Source of the DNA: Actinoplanes sp. L3-i22
GTDB taxonomy: Bacteria > Actinomycetota > Actinomycetes > Mycobacteriales > Micromonosporaceae
Assembly (NCBI RefSeq): GCF_019704555.1
Contig: NZ_AP024745.1
Coordinates: forward strand, 3,294,501-3,358,500
Reading direction: 5' to 3'
DNA: 64,000 nt
The position numbers and the translations under genes are program-made. Under the pieces are notes generated by a model. The model was not told where the DNA came from and did no database searches. It saw only the letters and a list, made by a program, of their open reading frames with translations. Positions 1 to 7,982 of the stretch are shown here, in pieces (position 1 is the stretch's first letter; each line of letters opens with the position of its first letter).

Positions 1-805
1 AGAGCGTCACGAACAGCGCCGCCACCGCCAGCAACAAGGTCGCGCCGGTGGCCGCGAACGCCCAGCCCTCGCGCCGTGCCCGGGTCAGCGGGATCGCCGT
101 GACCAGCGCGATCGCGGCGGCCGCGGAGAGCGCGATGCCCCAGCCGTCGCCGTGCGTGATCCCGGTCCAGACCAGGAAGGCGGCCGCGATCGGCACCGAG
201 ACCAGCGCCATCGTCTCGGCGATCTGCCCGGCCTGCTCGCGCATCGGGCCGTCGGTCTTGAGTGCCAGGAAGACCGCGCCGTGCAGCGTGCACAGGGCGA
301 GCGTGGTCAGGCCGCCGAGCAGCGCATACGGGTTGAGCAGGTTGACGAAGCCGCCGACGTACTCGTGGTTCGCGTCGATCGGCACGCCGCGCAGGATGTT
401 GCCGAACGCGACGCCCCACAGGATCGCCGGGAGCAGGCTGCCCACGAAGATCGCGACGTCCCAGCGCTTCTTCCAGGTGGCCCCGGCGCGCTTGCCGCGG
501 TACTCGAAGGCGACGCCGCGCACGATCAGCGACACCAGGATGATCAGCAACGGCAGGAAGAAGCCGCTGAACAGGGTGGCGTACCACTCCGGGAAGGCGG
601 CGAAGGTGGCGCCGCCGGCGACCAGCAGCCACACCTCGTTGCCGTCCCAGACCGGGCCGATCGTGTTGATCGCCAGGCGGCGGGAGCGGTCGTCGCGGCC
701 GACGAACGGGAGCAGGATGCCGACGCCGAAGTCGAAGCCCTCGAGGAGGAAGTAGCCGGCCCAGAGGACGGCGATCAGCAGGAACCAGACGGTGGTGAGA
801 TCCAT
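1..805 (-). CDS. cydB: Cytochrome bd quinol oxidase subunit II, partial (C-terminus off the left edge)
   Basis: CydB is the second membrane subunit of cytochrome bd oxidase, which oxidises quinol and reduces O2 to water at high oxygen affinity. Reading leftward from an ATG, 268 codons are visible, beginning MDLTTVWFLLIAVLWAGYF and followed by the family motif EGFDFGVGILLPF and then GPVWDGNEVWLL. Repeated hydrophobic helices run to the window edge. Compared with the usual 330-380 residues of the family, roughly the last quarter lies outside the window. It starts 13 bp after the cydA stop with an AGGGAAG ribosome site, so the two genes form one operon. CydDC would be expected further left but cannot be seen. 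Confidence 0.95.
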   Translation of the reverse strand, partial: MDLTTVWFLLIAVLWAGYFLLEGFDFGVGILLPFVGRDDRSRRLAINTIGPVWDGNEVWLLVAGGATFAAFPEWYATLFSGFFLPLLIILVSLIVRGVAFEYRGKRAGATWKKRWDVAIFVGSLLPAILWGVAFGNILRGVPIDANHEYVGGFVNLLNPYALLGGLTTLALCTLHGAVFLALKTDGPMREQAGQIAETMALVSVPIAAAFLVWTGITHGDGWGIALSAAAAIALVTAIPLTRARREGWAFAATGATLLLAVAALFVTL

Positions 806-818
806 TTCTTCCCTCAGC

Positions 819-2201
819 TCAGTACGCGAAGGCGAGCGGCCGGTCGGCCTCGTCGGTCGGTGCGGGGATCTCGGGCGCGCCGGCGCCGGCGTACTTCAGG
901 AACAGACCGACCTCGATCACCGCGAGAATCCCGTAGAGCACGGTGAGCACGATCAGGCCGGTCGCGGCCTCGCCCGTGGAGACCGAAGGTGATCCGGACC
1001 CGGCGGTCTTGAACAGGCCGAACACCGTCCACGGCTGGCGGCCCATCTCGGTGAAGATCCAGCCGAACGAGTTGGCCAGCAGCGGCATCGCGACCGTGGT
1101 GACGCCGGCGATCCACAGCCAGCGGCCCTTCGGCCGGCGCTCGCCGCGGTTGGACCAGAGGGTGAGCAGGGCGACCAGCATGGCGAGCCCGCCGAAGCCG
1201 ATCATCAGGCGGAACGACCAGTAGGTGACCGGGACGATCGGGGTGTAGTCGCCCGGGCCGTACTTCTGCTCGGACTCGGCCTGCAGGTCGTTGATCCCCT
1301 CGACGGTGCCGGACGGGCCGCCGGTGGCCATGAACGAGAGCAGGGACGGGATCCGGACGCTCCAGACCTCCTCCTTGCCGTCCAGCGAGCCGATCGTGAA
1401 GACCGAGAACGAGGCCGAGCCGGTGGTCTCGTAGAGCGCCTCGGCGGCGGCCATCTTCATCGGCTGCTGCTCGGTCATCACCCGGGCCTGCACGTCCCCG
1501 GTGATCAGCACGCCCAGCCCGGCGATCAGCACCACCCAGGCGCCCAGCCGCAGCGAGGGCCGGAAGACCTCCTCCTGGTGGCCCTTGCGCAGGTGCCAGG
1601 CGGAGACCGCGAGCAGCAGCGCGCCGGCGGTCAGGAAGCAGGCGGTCAGCGTGTGCGGGACGGTGACCAGCGTGGTCTTCTGGGTCAGCACGGCGCCGAT
1701 GCTGGTCAGCTCGGCCCGCCCGGCGCCCATCCGCCAGCCGACCGGGTGCTGCATCCAGGAGTTCGCGGCCAGGATGAAGTAGGCGGAGAGCATCGTGCCG
1801 ATCGACGCGGTCCAGATCGTGGCCAGGTGCACGCGCTTCGGCAGCCGGTCCCAGCCGAAGATCCACAGGCCCAGGAACGTCGACTCCAGGAAGAAGGCCA
1901 GCAGGCCCTCCATGGCGAGCGGGGCGCCGAAGACGTCGCCGACGAACCGCGAGTAGTTCGACCAGTTCATCCCGAACTGGAACTCCTGCACGATGCCGGT
2001 GACCACGCCGATCGCGAAGTTGATCAGGAACAGCTTGCCCCAGAACTTCGTCGCCCGGAGGTAGTGCTCCTTACCCGTCCGGACCCAGGCGGTCTGCAGG
2101 CCCGCCACCAGGGCCGAGAGCCCGATCGTTATCGGAACGAAGATGAAGTGGTACACGGTGGTGATTCCGAATTGCCACCGCGATAGGTCGAGCGCATCCA
2201 C
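819..2201 (-). CDS. cydA: Cytochrome bd quinol oxidase subunit I
   Basis: CydA carries the quinol site and hemes b558, b595 and d. The 460-residue product opens with DLSRWQFGITTVYHFIF, in which His18 matches the conserved N-terminal heme ligand. It continues through FQFGMNWSNYSRFVGDVFG and a conserved QHPVGW segment. At 460 residues it is shorter than the E. coli protein (522), consistent with the short Q-loop form common in Gram-positive bacteria. I chose the GTG at 2201 because a purine-rich AAAGGA lies just upstream; an in-frame TTG at 2219 would place the start on the ribosome site. It is the first gene of the cydAB operon and is divergent from the molybdenum hydroxylase genes. Confidence 0.96.
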   Translation of the reverse strand: MDALDLSRWQFGITTVYHFIFVPITIGLSALVAGLQTAWVRTGKEHYLRATKFWGKLFLINFAIGVVTGIVQEFQFGMNWSNYSRFVGDVFGAPLAMEGLLAFFLESTFLGLWIFGWDRLPKRVHLATIWTASIGTMLSAYFILAANSWMQHPVGWRMGAGRAELTSIGAVLTQKTTLVTVPHTLTACFLTAGALLLAVSAWHLRKGHQEEVFRPSLRLGAWVVLIAGLGVLITGDVQARVMTEQQPMKMAAAEALYETTGSASFSVFTIGSLDGKEEVWSVRIPSLLSFMATGGPSGTVEGINDLQAESEQKYGPGDYTPIVPVTYWSFRLMIGFGGLAMLVALLTLWSNRGERRPKGRWLWIAGVTTVAMPLLANSFGWIFTEMGRQPWTVFGLFKTAGSGSPSVSTGEAATGLIVLTVLYGILAVIEVGLFLKYAGAGAPEIPAPTDEADRPLAFAY

Positions 2202-2355
2202 CGAAGATCCTTTCCGCAACGTCTCCCTGAGCCTTGACCAGCGGAAACCGGTCGATCAGGGCCGAAGGTCCCGAGTGCGGACCGCGGAAGGTCCCGGTTC
2301 ACGACGGACAGGAAGAACACCAAGAGCGGAAACACACGGCGCGTAGCGTAAAAAC
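2202..2355. promoter_or_regulatory. Divergent promoter region between cydA and the molybdenum hydroxylase genes
   Basis: This 154-bp gap must hold promoters for both directions. It contains two direct copies of GAAGGTCCCG (2264-2273 and 2287-2296), 23 bp apart, which could be regulator half-sites. I saw no Rex-type TTGTGAA...TTCACAA palindrome that would be expected for redox control of cydAB. Confidence 0.4.
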
Positions 2356-3138
2356 GTGGACCTGCACACGGTGACCGACGTGATCAGCGCGCCCGAGCCC
2401 GGCATGTGGCGACCCGGGGACGCCTGGCTGGGCGGGGGGACGGCGCTCTTCGGAGAGCCGCGCCCATCGATCTCCCGGCTGCTCGACCTGCCGTCGGCCG
2501 GGTGGCCTGCGCTGACCGTGCGTGACGACGGCGTGGAGGTCGCGGCGACCTGCACGGTCGCCGAGCTGTACCGCGGTCTCGGCGAGTACCCGATCGCCGG
2601 GCAGTGCTGCCACTCGTTCCTGGCCTCGTTCAAGATCTGGAACGTCGCGACGGTGGGCGGGAACCTGTGCTCGGCGTTGCCGGCCGGGCCGATGATCTCG
2701 CTGTGCTCGGCGCTCGGCGGGGTCTGCCTGCTGATCGACGCTTCGGGTGCGGAGCGGTCTGTGCCTGTCGCGGACTTCGTGGTTGACGACGGACGGACCC
2801 TGCTCCGGGACGGGGAGCTCCTGCGGTCGATCTTTCTGCCCTGGGCGGCGCTGCGAGGGCGGACCGCCTTCCGGCGCGGATCGCTGCATCGGCACGGGCG
2901 ATCGGCCGTACTTCTCATCGGGGTTTTGGGTGAGGACGGCGGCCTGGAGCTGACGGTTACCGCGGCCACCCGCCGCCCCTGGGTTTTCCGGTTTTCCGCG
3001 GTGCCCTCCGAGCTTTCCACCGCTCTCGCGGCCATCCCGCCGGAGGCCTGGACCGACGACGTGCACGGGCGGCCGGTCTGGCGCGCGCATCTGACCAGGT
3101 ATTTCGCGGAGCAGATCAGGGTGGAGCTGAGCGCATGA
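2356..3138 (+). CDS. FAD-binding subunit of a xanthine dehydrogenase/CO dehydrogenase-type molybdenum hydroxylase
   Basis: This 260-residue protein is the medium (flavin) subunit of a molybdenum hydroxylase, which passes electrons from the iron-sulfur clusters to FAD. It carries the two FAD-loop motifs of the family: WLGGGTALFGEP near residue 25 and NVATVGGNLCSALPAGPMI near residue 95. It is somewhat shorter than the usual 280-300 residues. The start is a GTG with no strong ribosome site, 154 bp from the divergent cydA. Its stop overlaps the start of the next gene by 4 bp (ATGA), so the two subunits are translationally coupled. The substrate cannot be read from the sequence; purines are one possibility for this family. 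Confidence 0.88.
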   Translation: MDLHTVTDVISAPEPGMWRPGDAWLGGGTALFGEPRPSISRLLDLPSAGWPALTVRDDGVEVAATCTVAELYRGLGEYPIAGQCCHSFLASFKIWNVATVGGNLCSALPAGPMISLCSALGGVCLLIDASGAERSVPVADFVVDDGRTLLRDGELLRSIFLPWAALRGRTAFRRGSLHRHGRSAVLLIGVLGEDGGLELTVTAATRRPWVFRFSAVPSELSTALAAIPPEAWTDDVHGRPVWRAHLTRYFAEQIRVELSA

Positions 3139-5681
3139 GCGTGGAGATCAACGGAACGGCCCACGAGCGTGCGCCCCGGCCCGGCCAGTGCCTGCGGACC
3201 TACCTGCGCGAGGAGGGCTGCTTCGGGGTCAAGAAGGGCTGCGACGCCGGTGACTGCGGGGCGTGCACGGTGCACATCGACGGCGAGCCGGTGCACTCGT
3301 GCGTCTACCCGGCGTTCCGCGCGCAGGGCCGCTCGGTGACCACGATCGAGGGTCTGGGCACACCCGAGGACCTGCACCCGGTGCAGGAGGCGTTCCTGTC
3401 CGCACAAGGATTTCAATGCGGATTCTGTACGGCGGGTCTGATCATGACGACCGCCGCGCTCACCGAGGAGCAACGCTCCGACCTGCCCCGTTCGCTCAAG
3501 GGCAACCTCTGCCGGTGCACGGGTTACCGCGCGGTCGCGGACGCCGTCGCCGGGAAGTGCAACGTGTCCCGATCCGGCCCGGCCGTCGGCTCGGCCCTGG
3601 GCGCGCCGGCCGGCCCGCAGGTGGTGACCGGGACCGCGCGGTACACGTTCGACCTCGACGTGCCCGGGGTGCTGCACCTCAAGGTGCTGCGCTCGCCGCA
3701 CGCCCACGCCCGGATCGTCGCGGTGGACACCGCCGCGGCCATGCTGGTGCCCGGGGTCGAGCTGATCCTGACCCACAAGGACTCGCCGGACCGGCTGTTC
3801 TCCACCGCCCAGCACGAGAACGTGGCCGAGGACCCGGCGGACACCCGGGTGCTCGACGAGGTGGTGCGGTTCGCCGGGCAGCGGGTCGCGGCGGTCGTCG
3901 CGTCGAGCGAGGCGGCCGCCGAGGAGGCCTGCCGCCGGCTGCGGGTCGAGTACGAGCCGCTGCCGGCCGTGCTGGACCCGGTGTCCGCGCTGGCCGCCGA
4001 CGCGCCGCTGGTGCACGGGGACAAGCGGGGCCGGAACGTGGTGGGGGAGCTGCACGCGTCGCTCGGCGACATCGAGGCCGGGTTCGCGGCGGCCGACGAG
4101 GTGTACGAGGCGACGTTCCGGACCGCGCGGGTGCAGCACGCGGCGCTGGAGACGCACGGGGCGGTGGGGTGGCTGGACGAGGACGGGCGGCTGGTGATCC
4201 GGTCCAGCACGCAGACGCCGTTCCTGACCCGGCGGGCGGTGGCGTCGCTCTACGACCTGCCGCTCGATCGGGTGCGGGTGATGGCGGGGCGGGTCGGGGG
4301 TGGGTTCGGGGGCAAGCAGGAGATGCTCGTCGAGGACCTGGTGGCGCTGGCCGTGCTGCGGACCGGGCGGCCGGTGAAGTGGGAGTTCACCCGGTCGGAG
4401 CAGTTCTACGGGGCGACCACTCGGCATCCGTTCGTGGTGACGGTCAAGGCGGGGGCTCGGCGGGATGGTCTGCTGACCGGGTTGCAGTTGTCCGTGCTGG
4501 TGGATACCGGGGCTTACGGGAACCATGGGCCGTCGGTGATGTTCCACGGGTGTCATGAATCGGTCGCAGTGTATAAGTGCGCAAATATGCGGACAGATGC
4601 GCATGCGGTGTATACCAACACCGTGCCTGCCGGGGCTTTTCGCGGGTACGGGCTGGGGCAGGTGACGTTCGCGGTTGAGTCCGTATTAGACGAGTTGTCA
4701 CGACTTATCGGGATTGATCCGGTCAGGTTTCGGGAGTTGAACGTGGTTCGGGCCGGGGATGATCTGGCGGCTCCCGGGGAGCACGTCGAGGATCTCGGGA
4801 TTGCTTCGTACGGGCTGGATCAGTGCTTGCAGAAAATGCGGACATGTAGCGAAATTGCTGACATAGCGCCTGATGGTTGGCTGGTCGGTGAGGGTATGGC
4901 GATCGCGATGATCGCTGCCGGGCCGCCCGGTGGGCACTTTGCCGATGCGACAATTCGGGCATTGGGTGCGGGGCGGTATGAGCTCTCGGTCGGGACCGCG
5001 GAATTCGGGAACGGGAGCACGACCGTGCACGCCCAGATCGCCGCCGACGAACTGGGCACCACGCCGGACAAGATCGTGATCCGGCAGTCGGACACCGACG
5101 TGGTCCGGCACGACACCGGGGCGTTCGCCTCCACCGGGGTGGTGGTCGCCGGGCAGGCGGTGCTGCGGGCGGCCCGGGCGCTGGTCGCCTCCGGGGGCAC
5201 GGTCGGGCACGGGCACTTCGACGGGACGCCGCGGTCGGTGGCGTTCAACGCGCAGTGGTTCCGGGTCGCCGTCGACCCGGCGACCGGGGAGCTGCGGATC
5301 CTGCGCAGCGTGCACAGCGCGGACGCCGGGACGGTGATGAACCCGCTGCAGTTGCGCGGGCAGATCGAGGGCGGGGTGGCGCAGGCGCTCGGGGCGACCC
5401 TCGCCGAGCACGTCGACCTGGACGCGAACGGGCACGTCACCACGACTACGTTCCGGCAGTATCACCTGCCGACGTTCGCGGACACGCCGTACACCGAGGT
5501 CCACTTCGCCTCGACCCGGGACGAGATCGGGCCGCTCGGCGCGAAGTCGATGAGCGAGAGTCCGTACAACCCGGTCGCGCCGGCCCTGGCCAACGCCTTG
5601 CGGGACGCCATCGGCCTCCGCCTCACCGACATCCCGTTCACCGCCGACCGCATCTGGCAGGCCATCCAGGACAGCCACTGA
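3135..5681 (+). CDS. Molybdenum hydroxylase, fused 2Fe-2S and molybdopterin-binding subunit (xanthine dehydrogenase family)
   Basis: This 848-residue fusion joins the small iron-sulfur subunit (about residues 1-150) to the large molybdopterin subunit (about 165-848), which many relatives keep as separate proteins. The plant-type cluster ligands are Cys36, Cys41, Cys44 and Cys56 (GCDAGDCGACTV), and the second cluster uses Cys95, Cys98, Cys126 and Cys128 (QCGFCTAG and LCRCTGY). The molybdopterin part shows GRVGGGFGGKQE, FRGYGLGQ and, near the C-terminus, GAKSMSESPYNPVAPA, whose Glu fits the catalytic glutamate. With the upstream FAD subunit it forms a complete three-domain enzyme. No XdhC-type maturation gene is visible nearby. 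Codons between roughly 4550 and 4970 are clearly less GC-rich than the rest of the gene. Confidence 0.92.
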   Translation: MSVEINGTAHERAPRPGQCLRTYLREEGCFGVKKGCDAGDCGACTVHIDGEPVHSCVYPAFRAQGRSVTTIEGLGTPEDLHPVQEAFLSAQGFQCGFCTAGLIMTTAALTEEQRSDLPRSLKGNLCRCTGYRAVADAVAGKCNVSRSGPAVGSALGAPAGPQVVTGTARYTFDLDVPGVLHLKVLRSPHAHARIVAVDTAAAMLVPGVELILTHKDSPDRLFSTAQHENVAEDPADTRVLDEVVRFAGQRVAAVVASSEAAAEEACRRLRVEYEPLPAVLDPVSALAADAPLVHGDKRGRNVVGELHASLGDIEAGFAAADEVYEATFRTARVQHAALETHGAVGWLDEDGRLVIRSSTQTPFLTRRAVASLYDLPLDRVRVMAGRVGGGFGGKQEMLVEDLVALAVLRTGRPVKWEFTRSEQFYGATTRHPFVVTVKAGARRDGLLTGLQLSVLVDTGAYGNHGPSVMFHGCHESVAVYKCANMRTDAHAVYTNTVPAGAFRGYGLGQVTFAVESVLDELSRLIGIDPVRFRELNVVRAGDDLAAPGEHVEDLGIASYGLDQCLQKMRTCSEIADIAPDGWLVGEGMAIAMIAAGPPGGHFADATIRALGAGRYELSVGTAEFGNGSTTVHAQIAADELGTTPDKIVIRQSDTDVVRHDTGAFASTGVVVAGQAVLRAARALVASGGTVGHGHFDGTPRSVAFNAQWFRVAVDPATGELRILRSVHSADAGTVMNPLQLRGQIEGGVAQALGATLAEHVDLDANGHVTTTTFRQYHLPTFADTPYTEVHFASTRDEIGPLGAKSMSESPYNPVAPALANALRDAIGLRLTDIPFTADRIWQAIQDSH

Positions 5682-5738
5682 ACCCGCGCCGCCCGGTCCC
5701 GGCCGGGTCTCTCCCGCGATAGCCCGCCCCGGCCGCCC

Positions 5739-5808
5739 GCATTGTGTCTCGGGCGGCGGCCCGCATTGTGTCTCGGGCGGCGGATGCATTGCGTCTCGGT
5801 CAGCGGTT
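5739..5808. repeat. Tandem repeat, three copies of about 24 bp
   Basis: Three near-identical copies begin at 5739, 5763 and 5786, each starting GCATTGTGTCTCGG or GCATTGCGTCTCGG. They fill the gap between the molybdenum hydroxylase and the lactate permease. A promoter for the permease must lie in or just after the array. Confidence 0.85.
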
Positions 5809-5861
5809 TCATTGCGGGGGGTTTGCGATTAGATTGCGGGGAAGGTGATCGACGTTCCTGG

Positions 5862-7709
5862 ATGGCTGCCATGGCGGATCTTGTCCTTGCGGAACAGTTT
5901 CAGATCGTGACCGACCCCGTCGCGGACTCCGTGGCGCTCTCGGCGATCTTTGCCGTTCTCTCCCTGCTCACGTTGTTCCTGCTGCTCGGGGTGTTCCGGG
6001 CGCGCGCCTGGCTGGCCGGCGTGATCTCCCTGGTGGTGGCGCTGATCGTGGCCGTCACGGTGTACTCGATGCCGGTCGGGCAGGCGCTGCTGTCGGCTTC
6101 GGAGGGTGCGGCGTTCGGGTTCTTCCCGATCCTCTGGATCGTGATCAACGCGATCTGGGTCTACAACCTGACCGTCGTGAGTGGGCATTTCGACGTGCTG
6201 CGCCGGTCGATGGAACGGGTCAGTCCGGACATGCGGATCCAGGCGATCATCGTGGCGTTCTGTTTCGGGGCGCTGCTGGAGGCGCTGGCCGGATTCGGTA
6301 CGCCGGTCGCGGTGACCGTGGTGATGCTGATGGCGCTCGGGTTCCCGCCGGTCCGGGCGGCGTGCGTGGCGCTGATCGCGAACACGGCGCCGGTGGCGTT
6401 CGGGGCGCTGGCGACGCCGATCACGACGCTGGGGACGGTGGCCGCCGGGGCGGGGAACGACCCGCGGCTGAACGCCGACACGCTCGGGGCGATGGTCGGG
6501 CGGCAGACGCCGATCCTGGCCGTGGTCGTGCCGTTGGTACTGGTCGCGGTGGTGGACGGGCGGCGCGGGGTCCGGCAGACCTGGCCGGCGGCGATCGTCG
6601 CGGGAGTGGTCTTCGCGGTGGGGCAGTTCGTGGCCTCGAACTACATCTCGGTGCCGTTGACGGACATCATCGCTTCGCTGGCCGCGGCCGCCGCGGTGGT
6701 TCTGCTGCTGCGGGTCTGGCAGCCGTCGGAGACCCCGGACCTGGCCCTCGCGGAGGCGCCGGGCGCTGGTCGCACTGCGGAAACTTCGGGTCTGGGTGCG
6801 GACGCGGTTGCGGAAACTTCGGCGCGGGATGCTGGTGGCGCTGCGGAAACTTCGGCGCGGGGCGCTGGCGGCGCTGCGGAAAGTTCGGTGCGGGGTGTCG
6901 GTGGGGCCGCGGCGACCGGCGACGGGGGTGGGGCTCGGACGGCCGTGCGGCGGGACGCGCCGGCTGAGGTTGTCCGCGCCTACGCGCCGTACCTGATCAT
7001 TATTGTCATCTTCGCGATCGCGAACCTCGGCCCGATCAAGGACGCCCTGGCCGACGAGCCCTGGACCGTCGTCTTCAAATGGCCCGGCCTGGATATCCTC
7101 GGCGCCAACGGCAAGCCGCTGTCGTCGACGAACTTCACCTTCGGCTGGCTGCCGGCTGCCGGCACCCTGATGGTCATCGCGGGCGTGATCACTGCGTTCG
7201 TCCTGCGAATCCGCCCGGGTGCGGCGGTGCGCGCCTACGGCCGCACGTATGCGGAACTTCGTCAGCCGATCGTCACCGTGATGGCGGTCCTCGCGCTGGC
7301 CTATGTGCTCAACCAGTCCGGCCAGACCAACACCCTCGGCGCGTTCCTGGCCACCGCCGGCAGCGTCTTCGTCTTCCTCTCCTCGATGCTCGGCTGGATC
7401 GGCGTCGCCGTGACCGGTTCGGACACCTCGTCGAACGCCCTGTTCGGCGCGCTGCAGGTGCAGACCGCGGCGAAGGCGGGCCTGGACCCGGTGCTGCTCG
7501 CCGCCGCGAACTCGTCCGGCGGCGTGCTCGGCAAGATGATCAGCCCGCAGAACCTGGCGATCGCGGCCGGCGCGGTAGGGATGGCCGGCCGCGAGGGTGA
7601 CATCTTCCGCAAGGTGGTGCTCTGGAGTGTGGTCCTGCTGCTCTTCATGTGCGTGCTGGTGACCCTGCAGGGCACGCCCGTGCTGTCGTGGATGGTCCCC
7701 ACCGAATAG
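5862..7709 (+). CDS. lctP: L-lactate permease (LctP/LldP family)
   Basis: LctP-family permeases import L-lactate, and sometimes glycolate, through the inner membrane with protons. The 615-residue product has the family's pattern of about twelve to fourteen hydrophobic helices. Characteristic segments include FFPILWIVINAIWVYNLTV, FGALLEALAGFGTPVAVT and, near the C-terminus, TGSDTSSNALFGALQ and NSSGGVLGKMISPQNLAIA. I start it at ATG 5862 (a second ATG follows at 5871). A GGGGAAGG ribosome-like stretch ends about 15 bp before it. Residues about 306-349 form an unusual repetitive hydrophilic insert, described separately, between two membrane segments. No lactate dehydrogenase gene is adjacent. 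Confidence 0.93.
   Translation: MAAMADLVLAEQFQIVTDPVADSVALSAIFAVLSLLTLFLLLGVFRARAWLAGVISLVVALIVAVTVYSMPVGQALLSASEGAAFGFFPILWIVINAIWVYNLTVVSGHFDVLRRSMERVSPDMRIQAIIVAFCFGALLEALAGFGTPVAVTVVMLMALGFPPVRAACVALIANTAPVAFGALATPITTLGTVAAGAGNDPRLNADTLGAMVGRQTPILAVVVPLVLVAVVDGRRGVRQTWPAAIVAGVVFAVGQFVASNYISVPLTDIIASLAAAAAVVLLLRVWQPSETPDLALAEAPGAGRTAETSGLGADAVAETSARDAGGAAETSARGAGGAAESSVRGVGGAAATGDGGGARTAVRRDAPAEVVRAYAPYLIIIVIFAIANLGPIKDALADEPWTVVFKWPGLDILGANGKPLSSTNFTFGWLPAAGTLMVIAGVITAFVLRIRPGAAVRAYGRTYAELRQPIVTVMAVLALAYVLNQSGQTNTLGAFLATAGSVFVFLSSMLGWIGVAVTGSDTSSNALFGALQVQTAAKAGLDPVLLAAANSSGGVLGKMISPQNLAIAAGAVGMAGREGDIFRKVVLWSVVLLLFMCVLVTLQGTPVLSWMVPTE
6777..6908. repeat. In-frame 33-bp tandem repeat inside the lactate permease gene
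   Basis: Four copies of a 33-bp unit begin at 6777, 6810, 6843 and 6876. Each encodes an 11-residue unit starting AETS or AESS and rich in Gly, Ala and Arg. The array lies in a hydrophilic loop, so its length could vary without breaking the frame. Confidence 0.92.
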
Positions 7710-7756
7710 TTCTCCCCGGTTGTTCCGCGCTCGAAGATCCGCCGCCATGTCTTCAC

Positions 7757-7777
7757 TAACCGAATGACATTCGGTTA
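7757..7777. promoter_or_regulatory. Perfect inverted repeat, probable repressor operator
   Basis: TAACCGAATG and CATTCGGTTA form 10-bp arms around a single A. This is the size and symmetry of a TetR-family operator. It lies 206 bp before the amidohydrolase gene and just before a short permease-like remnant. The nearest TetR gene begins at 9735. Confidence 0.65.
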
Positions 7778-7799
7778 ATGTGACGCCTCGTGACGAGGG

Positions 7800-7910
7800 T
7801 GGACGGCCGGGCTCAAGGTCGGAGCGCTCGGCGCCGCCGGCATCACCTTCGTGGTGGTGACCGCGGCGCCGAATTGGCGTTTCGTGCCAGGTCGGCACCC
7901 GCAGGACTGA
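7800..7910 (+). pseudogene. Possible remnant of an APC-family permease N-terminus
   Basis: One frame reads LKVGALGAAGITFVVVTAAP before running into unrelated residues and a stop. This resembles the first membrane helix of APC amino-acid permeases, such as the intact one at 23952. An upstream in-frame stop at 7791 and the lack of any continuing membrane segment suggest a decayed fragment. It could also be chance hydrophobicity in GC-rich DNA. Confidence 0.3.
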
Positions 7911-7982
7911 ACCTGACTGTGCCGGGGGCGGTAGCCATGGGAGAAGTAAGCGTATGACCGCCGTCAGTAAGGGGGGCTCGTC

